A DNA stretch of 10,798 nt from Syntrophomonadaceae bacterium (GTDB lineage: Bacteria; Bacillota; Dethiobacteria; DTU022): the NCBI GenBank assembly GCA_003558195.1, contig PWMM01000267.1, positions 1-10,798 on the forward strand, read 5' to 3'. Below, one piece after another: positions 5,593 through 10,798 of the stretch. Position 1 is the stretch's first letter, and each line of letters opens with the position of its first letter. Made by a program: the position numbers and the translations under genes. The notes under the pieces were generated by a model. The model saw nothing but the letters and a program-made list of their open reading frames with translations. It searched no databases and was not told where the DNA came from.

Positions 5593-5663
5593 TAATAAAC
5601 CGGCACTGTACTATAATCATATCACATTAACATGTTCTGATTAAGCACAGTGCCGGTTTGTTA
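5593..5663 (-). terminator. Long-stem hairpin downstream of fadA
   Basis: AAACCGGCACTGT (5597-5609) is perfectly complementary to ACAGTGCCGGTTT (5647-5659). One G-U pair and three A-T pairs extend the stem to 17 bp (5593-5663). The loop is 37 bases, unusually large. On the minus strand the stem is followed by TTTATTATTACC, a modest U-rich tract, and it lies about 50 bases past the fadA stop, so it is the likely end of the fadR-fadN-fadA transcript. The rest of the 340-base gap (5374-5713) holds only the M24 peptidase upstream signals and a palindrome TACCGGTA. Confidence 0.6.
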
Positions 5664-5713
5664 GGCTGGCTATACATTAAATAGAGTGGCTGTTTTTCAA
5701 CAATGCATTATGT

Positions 5714-6892
5714 TTATGCTCGCTCAAATAACCCGGCTGCACCCATGCCGCCCCCGATGCACATTGAAACGACTCCGTAACGCGATTCGCGCCTGTTCAT
5801 TTCATGCAGCAGGGTAGAAGATAACTTGGCTCCGGTACAACCCAGCGGGTGCCCAAGGGCGATTGCCCCGCCGTTAACATTGACGTTCTTTTCATCAAGG
5901 CCCAGTTCGCGGATGCAGTAAAGAGCCTGGGAAGCAAAAGCTTCGTTTAATTCGACCAGATCAATGTCTTCGATTTTTATACCGGTTTGCTTCATTAGTT
6001 TTGGAATAGCTACCGCCGGGCCGATTCCCATAATTTCAGGTGGACAACCTGCTACACTGAATCCCCTAAACAGGGCTAGTGGTTTTAAACCCAGGGCTCG
6101 GGCTTTTTCTTTGGACATAATTACAGCTGCCGCCGCACCATCGCTGGTCTGGGAGGAATTGCCGGCGGTTACAGTTCCTTTGACGTGGAAGGCCGGTCGT
6201 AGCTTGGAAAGTGCTTCCAGGCTGGTATCTGGCCGTATTCCTTCGTCCACTGCGAAGGTTTTCTCTTTTTCGACAATCTCGTTATGAGCATCAACTTCAC
6301 GCTCGACAATTTTGAGGGGGACAATTTCGTCTTTAAAACGCCCTTCTTCAGTAGCTGCTGCTGCCTTCTGGTGGCTTTTCAGACTGAAATTATCCTGGTC
6401 TTCCCTTGAGATATTAAAGCGCTGGGCAACAAATTCAGCAGTAATGCCCATGGGCGTGAAAGTTTCGATATTATCTTCAACCAACTGGGGACTTGGCGCC
6501 ATCTTATTTCCACCCAGGGGTACCATACTCATACTCTCTACCCCTCCTGCTATAATAATATCGGCAAAGCCGCACATTATTCTTTCAGCAGCTATGGCAA
6601 TGGATTGCAAACCAGATGAACAGAAGCGGTTTATGGTTTGTCCGGGCACTGTATCGGGAAGGCCGGCCTGGAGGGCTACAATCCGGCCTAAGTTCATGCC
6701 CTGTTCAGCTTCCGGGAAAGAGCAACCAATAATGACATCATCTATTTCAGCTTCATCCAGACCACCCGCCCGGTTAATTGCTTCTTTAACAACAGTAGCT
6801 CCCATATATTCAGGCCTGGTACTGCGCAATGTGCCGCGTGGTGCCCTGCCAGTGGCAGTCCTGACGATAGAAACGATAACAGCTTCTTTCAT
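5714..6892 (-). CDS. fadA: Acetyl-CoA acyltransferase (3-ketoacyl-CoA thiolase)
   Basis: This 392-residue cytosolic enzyme is full length for the thiolase family and catalyses the thiolytic cleavage that ends each beta-oxidation cycle, releasing acetyl-CoA. The nucleophilic Cys91 sits in NRFCSSGLQ, the NEAFA box is at 316-320, the catalytic His348 is in GHPLGCTG, and the acid/base Cys378 is in SMCIGGGMG. Its start lies 17 bases after the fadN stop, and its GAGGAGG site (6907-6901) occupies that gap, so the two are translated from one mRNA. The pairing with fadN supports a degradative thiolase like Bacillus FadA rather than a biosynthetic acetoacetyl-CoA thiolase, although sequence alone does not exclude broader chain-length use. 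Confidence 0.95.
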   Translation of the reverse strand: MKEAVIVSIVRTATGRAPRGTLRSTRPEYMGATVVKEAINRAGGLDEAEIDDVIIGCSFPEAEQGMNLGRIVALQAGLPDTVPGQTINRFCSSGLQSIAIAAERIMCGFADIIIAGGVESMSMVPLGGNKMAPSPQLVEDNIETFTPMGITAEFVAQRFNISREDQDNFSLKSHQKAAAATEEGRFKDEIVPLKIVEREVDAHNEIVEKEKTFAVDEGIRPDTSLEALSKLRPAFHVKGTVTAGNSSQTSDGAAAAVIMSKEKARALGLKPLALFRGFSVAGCPPEIMGIGPAVAIPKLMKQTGIKIEDIDLVELNEAFASQALYCIRELGLDEKNVNVNGGAIALGHPLGCTGAKLSSTLLHEMNRRESRYGVVSMCIGGGMGAAGLFERA

Positions 6893-6909
6893 ATTATAAA
6901 CCTCCTCTT

Positions 6910-9318
6910 TTAGTTTCTTAAAGGTTTGCCTGTACTGAGGAAATGATTAATTCGTTCCTGGGTCTTTTCTTCCCCCAGCAATCTCAGGAAAGCTTCTCTT
7001 TCAAGATCAAGCAAATACTGTTCACTGACAAGTGAATGCGGTCTGATATTTCCTCCACAGAGAACGAAGGCAATTTCATTGGCAATTTTTTGTTCATGCT
7101 CGGTTATATAGCCGCCCCAGAGCATGTTTTGAACACCAACCTTAAAAGTAGCTAAGCCATATTCACCGAGGACCTGGATCATTTTAGGTTCGGGGGGAAC
7201 ATAACCTTCAAGGTGCATAGCCAGGGCACTATTTTTAGCGTCATGGATCAGGTGGTCTTGATTAATGGTTATTTTATCGGTGGGCCGCATAAAGCCGAGC
7301 TCCTTGGCATGAGCGGCGCTGGTGGCCACTGTAGCCATGGCAATTGCTTCAAAGGCTTTTTGGACGAAGGGTAGGCGGTCGACCTTGACTCCATCTTTAA
7401 GGCCTTCAGTGAATCGAATCAAGTACTCCTTGTTTCCTCCACCTCCTGGCAGTAAACCCATGCCTACCTCCACTAAGCCCATGTAAGTTTCAGCAGCTGC
7501 ATGCATGCGGTCGCCGTGCAGGGCTACTTCCAGCCCGCCGCCCAGGGTCATTTGGTGCGGGGCGGTAACAACCGGAACTGAGGCATATTTCATGGCCATC
7601 AAGCCGTCCTGCAGCCTCCTGGCGGTTTGATCGATCATGTCCCAATCGCCTGACTGGGCTGCCATCAGCATCAGGGCCACGTTTGCTCCGACGCAAAAAT
7701 TAGTTTCCTGGTTTGCTACAACCATGCCTGCGTAATTAGTCTCGGCTTCTTCCACCGCTTCGTGGATAAATTCCCAGAACTGAGGAGATAAAGCCTGGCG
7801 CGGGCTGTGCTGTTCCAGGCAGCAGATCCCGTCACCGAGGTCAACCAGGCTGCCGTCATCGTTACCCATGATTAGTCTATTATTCTTTTTCAAGGTGGGC
7901 AGGCTAATTACTTCGGGGCTGATGGGAACTGCTTTGTAATCTTTATCATTGAAATCATAGAAAAAAAGAGTTCCCTGTTCATCTTCCCGGTAAAAGTTTT
8001 CAAAGCCTTTTTCAAGCATTTCTTCAACGTTGACCGGAATATCTTCACCTTCGCTTTTCATCCGTTCGACACTTTCTTTAACCCCGATTGTATCCCAGGT
8101 TTCAAATGGACCCAGTTTCCAGTTGAAGCCCCAGCGCATGGCCCGATCAACGTTAATGATATCATCGGCTATTTCAGGAATCAGGTTGGCAGAATAGATC
8201 AGGAGCTTTTTAGTCATATCCCAGGCAAATCTACCGGCTTGGTCATCTGATTCAACCAGCATTTTGTAACCTTTCTTAAGTCCGGCCTGCTTGGTTTTGG
8301 AGAGGATGTCAAAGCGTGGTTTTTCCCTTGGTCTGTATTCAAGCTTATTGTAATCAAGAGCATGGATTTCCGAGCCGCTTTCTCCTTTTACCTTCTTATA
8401 AAAGCCCTGCTTGCTTTTTTCTCCGAGCATATGATTATCTACCATTTTTTGCAACAGGTCGGGTATCTTAAAAACTGCCTTTTCTTCAGGATCGTTAGAC
8501 TGGTTATAAACAGTATTGGCTACATGGTAGAAAGTGTCTATACCAACCATGTCCAGGGTCCGGAAGGATGCACTTTTGGGATGACCCATGGGTGGACCGG
8601 TAATGGTGTCGACTGCTTCGATGCTCATCTGATTTTCCTGCATTAGCTTGATGGTATAAAGCATGGCGTAAGTGCCGATGCGGTTGGCAATAAAATTGGG
8701 AGTATCTTTGGCATAAACCACTCCCTTGCCCAGGACTCGTTCACAAAAACGGTGCATAAATTCAAGGGTTTCCGGTGATGTATCTTTAGATGGTATCAGC
8801 TCCAGCAGTTTCATGTAGCGCGGGGGGTTGAAAAAATGAGTGCCCAGGAAATGCCTGCGAAATTCTGGTGAATTATCTGCAACCATTTCATTTATGGACA
8901 GGCCGGAAGTGTTGGAAGAGACAATTGTTCCTTCTATCCAGTTTTCTTCTACCTCTTTGAACAATTTTTTCTTAATAGCCATATTCTCTATAATTACTTC
9001 AATCACCCAGTCGACATCCCTGAGCTGACCGATATGATCTTCAAAATTACCGGTTGTGATCCGGTCGATGTAAGATTTGCGGTAGAGGGGGTTTAGTTTT
9101 TGCTTGAGCAGTTCATCTTTCCCATTGTTGGCCAGGCGATTCCGGACCTCAGGGCTATCTAGGATCAGGCCTTTCTTTTCTTCTTCCGGGGTCAGTGAGT
9201 TTGGAACAATATCGAGCAGTAATACCGGTATACCGGCGTTAGCCAGGTGAGCGGCAATCGTGGCGCCCATCACACCGGCACCGAGAACAGCAGCCTTTTT
9301 AATTTCTTTCAAGGCCAT
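6910..9318 (-). CDS. fadN: 3-hydroxyacyl-CoA dehydrogenase / enoyl-CoA hydratase, FadN type
   Basis: This 802-residue bifunctional enzyme hydrates trans-2-enoyl-CoA and oxidises the 3-hydroxyacyl-CoA with NAD. The dehydrogenase comes first: Rossmann motif GAGVMG (13-18), His161 in THFFNPP, and Glu173 in LLELIP. Two dehydrogenase C-terminal helical regions follow (about 205-310 and 365-440). The crotonase domain is last (about 490-700), with GGGLEVAL (593-600) placing Glu597 and GLVEVGMGLLPGGGG (614-628) placing Glu617 at the two catalytic glutamate positions. This order, dehydrogenase then hydratase, is that of Bacillus FadN and the reverse of Escherichia coli FadB. The start has AAGGAGG (9332-9326). 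It lies 65 bases downstream of fadR with no terminator visible between. Confidence 0.95.
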   Translation of the reverse strand: MALKEIKKAAVLGAGVMGATIAAHLANAGIPVLLLDIVPNSLTPEEEKKGLILDSPEVRNRLANNGKDELLKQKLNPLYRKSYIDRITTGNFEDHIGQLRDVDWVIEVIIENMAIKKKLFKEVEENWIEGTIVSSNTSGLSINEMVADNSPEFRRHFLGTHFFNPPRYMKLLELIPSKDTSPETLEFMHRFCERVLGKGVVYAKDTPNFIANRIGTYAMLYTIKLMQENQMSIEAVDTITGPPMGHPKSASFRTLDMVGIDTFYHVANTVYNQSNDPEEKAVFKIPDLLQKMVDNHMLGEKSKQGFYKKVKGESGSEIHALDYNKLEYRPREKPRFDILSKTKQAGLKKGYKMLVESDDQAGRFAWDMTKKLLIYSANLIPEIADDIINVDRAMRWGFNWKLGPFETWDTIGVKESVERMKSEGEDIPVNVEEMLEKGFENFYREDEQGTLFFYDFNDKDYKAVPISPEVISLPTLKKNNRLIMGNDDGSLVDLGDGICCLEQHSPRQALSPQFWEFIHEAVEEAETNYAGMVVANQETNFCVGANVALMLMAAQSGDWDMIDQTARRLQDGLMAMKYASVPVVTAPHQMTLGGGLEVALHGDRMHAAAETYMGLVEVGMGLLPGGGGNKEYLIRFTEGLKDGVKVDRLPFVQKAFEAIAMATVATSAAHAKELGFMRPTDKITINQDHLIHDAKNSALAMHLEGYVPPEPKMIQVLGEYGLATFKVGVQNMLWGGYITEHEQKIANEIAFVLCGGNIRPHSLVSEQYLLDLEREAFLRLLGEEKTQERINHFLSTGKPLRN

Positions 9319-9383
9319 CTAAATACCTCCTTCATCATCTTGGATTAACTTGGTATGCATAATCAAAGTTGTCTTAAGCTTGA

Positions 9384-9965
9384 TCACTGCAACCCCTGTA
9401 CCAGCAGCTCGTAAACCGGCTTCTTTAGATCGATAAGCTGGTAAGGTTTACTGGACATGATCCAGCAGGTGACCACTTCGTCTATGGCACCAAAGATCAC
9501 TTTTCGAGCGGTCCTGGTATCTAACTCCTGTCTGTACAGGGCCTGGTTTTTACCTTCTTCAATCACCTCCTCGATGAGCTGAAAGTAACTTAAAAGCGGC
9601 CCGGATATTCCTTGATTTATATTTTTATCAATTTGCCTTAATTCGATTTGAGTGACCCTGGCTTGTTCTGGTTTATTTCCCAGGGTTCTTAAATGATACC
9701 CAATGATAGCATCAAGCTTTTCGTTGGCATTTTTGCGATGGCTAAGCTCAGCTTTCAATTCTTCAACAAAAATGTTCATTATATTTTGAAACAGGGATAT
9801 AAGAATATCTTCTTTATTATTAAAGTAAAGATAGACAGTTCCGTCTGCCACCCCTGCTTCCCGGGCAATATCAGAAACACGGGTGCGGTGATACCCGCTT
9901 CGGGAAAAAGTTTTAACTGCTGCGTCTAGTATGATCTGGTGCTTTTCACCACTTCGCTTGGCCAT
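9384..9965 (-). CDS. fadR: TetR-family fatty-acid degradation repressor, FadR type
   Basis: The N-terminal helix-turn-helix reads GYHRTRVSDIAREAGVADGT followed by VYLYFNNKEDILISLF. This is nearly the same as my recollection of Bacillus subtilis FadR (YsiA), and the C-terminal half also keeps the TQIELRQ and IFGAIDEVVT segments. In Bacillus this repressor leaves DNA when it binds long-chain acyl-CoA. I place the start at the ATG at 9965 (193 residues), with AGGAGGG (9975-9969) just upstream. An ATG at 9986 would add seven residues, swallow that ribosome binding site and exceed the usual family N-terminus. It is the first gene of an operon with fadN and fadA, and a matching operator lies in its own promoter. 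Confidence 0.92.
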   Translation of the reverse strand: MAKRSGEKHQIILDAAVKTFSRSGYHRTRVSDIAREAGVADGTVYLYFNNKEDILISLFQNIMNIFVEELKAELSHRKNANEKLDAIIGYHLRTLGNKPEQARVTQIELRQIDKNINQGISGPLLSYFQLIEEVIEEGKNQALYRQELDTRTARKVIFGAIDEVVTCWIMSSKPYQLIDLKKPVYELLVQGLQ

Positions 9966-9993
9966 AAACCCTCCTGGGGGTATCATTAAATAA

Positions 9994-10011
9994 TGAATGA
10001 ACCCTCATTCG
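9994..10011. promoter_or_regulatory. FadR operator
   Basis: TGAATGA-ACCC-TCATTCG is an 18-bp near-palindrome. Its half-sites and four-base centre agree with the Bacillus subtilis FadR box as I recall it (TGAATGA, four bases, TCATTCA), apart from the last base and part of the centre. It overlaps the predicted fadR transcription start near 10011, so bound FadR should block its own operon. It also covers the region where a -35 for the divergent promoter would lie. Confidence 0.85.
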
Positions 10012-10017
10012 GTAATT

Positions 10018-10046
10018 ATTGTATAATATATTGAGATAATAAGCAA
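10018..10046 (-). promoter_or_regulatory. Promoter of the fadR-fadN-fadA operon
   Basis: On the minus strand, -35 TTGCTT (10046-10041) and -10 TACAAT (10023-10018) are separated by exactly 17 bases. The predicted start near 10011 falls on the edge of the FadR operator. Confidence 0.65.
10022..10027 (+). promoter_or_regulatory. Candidate -10 for a rightward transcript
   Basis: A perfect TATAAT on the plus strand overlaps the -10 of the leftward fadR promoter by two bases. The expected -35 position (about 9999-10004) lies inside the FadR operator and matches consensus poorly. The predicted start near 10034 is about 19 bases before the small ORF at 10053. Confidence 0.4.
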
Positions 10047-10052
10047 GGTTTA

Positions 10053-10124
10053 ATGCAATTATTCATAAGAAATTTAGCAGTTATCGGGGCTGTGCTTATT
10101 GTAAGTAGTTTTTTTCTATGGTAA
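10053..10124 (+). CDS. Possible 23-residue membrane peptide
   Basis: A 23-codon frame starts at an ATG preceded by AAGG four bases upstream, a weak ribosome binding site. The product begins MQLFIRN, with one Arg on the N-terminal side, and continues as a single hydrophobic helix (about 8-22) rich in Ala, Val, Ile, Leu and Phe that ends in Trp. This is the pattern of small single-pass membrane proteins. A plus-strand TATAAT lies 26 bases upstream and an intrinsic terminator follows 18 bases after the stop, giving a compact transcription unit divergent from fadR. I recognise no family. It could be a chance ORF in a short untranslated RNA; its length alone is not convincing. Confidence 0.4.
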   Translation: MQLFIRNLAVIGAVLIVSSFFLW

Positions 10125-10141
10125 TATTATACTTGCCATCT

Positions 10142-10165
10142 AACGCCTGAGCATGAGGCGTTTTT
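10142..10165 (+). terminator. Intrinsic terminator upstream of tig
   Basis: AACGCCT (10142-10148) pairs with AGGCGTT (10156-10162) around a seven-base loop, ending in TTTTT. It is oriented to stop plus-strand transcription and ends before the tig promoter, so something short on the plus strand (10034-10141) is probably transcribed. Confidence 0.8.
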
Positions 10166-10173
10166 ATTGTTCA

Positions 10174-10201
10174 TTTACAGGTGTGTTCCGGATGTTATAA
10201 T
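10174..10201 (+). promoter_or_regulatory. Promoter of tig
   Basis: -35 TTTACA (10174-10179, five of six consensus bases), a 16-base spacer and a perfect -10 TATAAT (10196-10201) preceded by TGT, an extended -10. The predicted start is near 10208, with a leader of about 59 nt. Confidence 0.75.
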
Positions 10202-10266
10202 GTGTTAAGATATAGATCAAACAGTAAATATAGAAAGGAATTGGACTGTAAGGAGATGAGTAGAGG

Positions 10267-10798
10267 ATGTTAAACCGTTTTGAAAAAATAGAAGATAACA
10301 AGGTTAAGCTGGAAGTAGAAGTTGCCGCACCAGAGGTAGATACCGCCCTGGCTAAAGCTTATCGTAAAGTTGTTAAAAAAGTTAATTTACCAGGTTTTCG
10401 CAAGGGCAAAGTGCCGCGTCGGGTGTTAGAATCGCGTTTCGGGCCTGAGGTTTTGCATGAAGAAGCCTTAGAAGAGCTGGTGCCACCTGCTTATGAAAAA
10501 GCCCTCGCAGAAGCTGCTATTGATCCCATTAACCAGCCTGAATTTGAACTGGTCCAGGTGGAAGAAGGAAAGCCTTTGTTGTTTAATGCCGTGGTCGAAG
10601 TATTGCCTGAGGTAGAACTGGGTGAATACAAGGGGCTCGAGGCTGAGCAGGAAAAAGTGACAATTGATGATTTACAGGTTGACCATCACATATATTTACT
10701 GCGAGAGCAAAATGCTCGCCTGGTGCCCCGGGAAGATGAACCGGCCCGGGATGGCGACCTGGTAACCATAGATTTTAAAGGTTATGTCAACGGTGAAG
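10267..10798 (+). CDS. tig: Trigger factor, 5' part (cut by window edge)
   Basis: The first 177 residues of trigger factor, the ribosome-bound chaperone that meets nascent chains at the exit tunnel. The ribosome-docking motif GFRKGKVP is at 43-50 in the N-terminal domain, followed by the linker ending near EVELGEYKGLE (115-125). The FKBP-type peptidyl-prolyl isomerase domain begins at about 163 with DGDLVTIDFKGYVNGE, where the window stops. The ribosome binding site AAGGAG (10250-10255) is 11 bases from the ATG, a long spacing. A five-codon frame starting at 10256 overlaps this start but is too close to the site to be translated well. Family genomes often place clpP and clpX downstream; that lies outside the window. 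Confidence 0.95.
   Translation, partial: MLNRFEKIEDNKVKLEVEVAAPEVDTALAKAYRKVVKKVNLPGFRKGKVPRRVLESRFGPEVLHEEALEELVPPAYEKALAEAAIDPINQPEFELVQVEEGKPLLFNAVVEVLPEVELGEYKGLEAEQEKVTIDDLQVDHHIYLLREQNARLVPREDEPARDGDLVTIDFKGYVNGE

Noticed and set aside
5537..5644. 35-codon plus-strand frame between the M24 peptidase and fadA genes
   Set aside because: Only a weak AGGTG precedes it, there is no promoter at proper spacing, and its 3' third lies inside the long hairpin downstream of fadA. It is probably chance.
6312..6899. 195-codon plus-strand frame opposite fadA
   Set aside because: It is a shadow of the thiolase gene, which has all its catalytic motifs on the minus strand. The opposite frame shows no domain.
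8362..8646. Plus-strand and other-frame open frames inside fadN (also 7490-7696 and 8840-9028)
   Set aside because: All lie within the well-supported fadN coding sequence and show no ribosome binding site or recognisable motif.
9966..9986. ATG at 9986 as start of FadR
   Set aside because: It would place the AGGAGGG ribosome binding site inside the gene and add residues absent from the family N-terminus. The ATG at 9965 fits better.
10256..10273. Five-codon upstream frame overlapping the tig start
   Set aside because: Its ATG directly abuts the AAGGAG site with no spacing, so initiation there is unlikely. The tig ATG at 10267 has a long but usable spacing.
1..10798. Mobile elements, CRISPR arrays or phage genes
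   Set aside because: I saw no transposase-like ORF, no regularly spaced repeats and no phage protein. The window reads as ordinary core chromosome with a few unusual intergenic regions.

Overview
This window looks like a chromosomal segment of a low-to-moderate GC Gram-positive bacterium (Bacillota), probably an anaerobic or clostridial-type lineage. The evidence is a monocluster ferredoxin of the Thermotoga/clostridial type, strong AAGGAGG ribosome binding sites, a FadR/FadN/FadA beta-oxidation set of the Bacillus type, a LiaF-like envelope protein and a divergent MurE-like ligase. No species is claimed. Nothing in the window indicates a phage, an insertion sequence or a CRISPR array.

Layout. 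At the left edge, two tRNA genes on the minus strand (His-GTG, then a Gln-TTG cut by the window end) share one promoter. Back to back with them, a plus-strand gene for a LiaF-like four-helix membrane protein is preceded by a leader of about 190 nt with two hairpins. A convergent MurE-like Mur ligase follows on the minus strand; its best start is an internal TTG. Next comes a monocistronic 4Fe-4S ferredoxin with a perfect palindromic terminator. Then an AT-rich intergenic region of about 740 bp carries two perfect DnaA boxes and ends in a very small lipoprotein-like gene (27 codons) with its own hairpin leader and terminator. A minus-strand M24 (Xaa-Pro-type) peptidase gene stands alone.

The right half is a minus-strand operon, fadR-fadN-fadA. 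FadR is a TetR-family regulator, FadN a 3-hydroxyacyl-CoA dehydrogenase/enoyl-CoA hydratase, and FadA a thiolase. Together FadN and FadA can carry out the last three steps of the beta-oxidation cycle. FadR would repress the operon until acyl-CoA accumulates. An 18-bp near-palindrome matching the Bacillus FadR operator lies across the predicted fadR transcription start, so autoregulation of the whole operon is likely. No acyl-CoA dehydrogenase gene is present, so the first oxidation step must be encoded elsewhere. Back to back with the fadR promoter is a predicted small transcription unit: promoter, a 23-residue hydrophobic peptide ORF and an intrinsic terminator. The window ends inside the trigger factor gene (tig), which has a good extended -10 promoter.

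The most unusual items are the FadR-operator-flanked micro-ORF, the six-residue mature lipopeptide gene, the DnaA boxes far from any visible dnaA, and the Mur ligase that keeps the ATP-binding core but lacks the substrate-recognition motifs of classical MurE.
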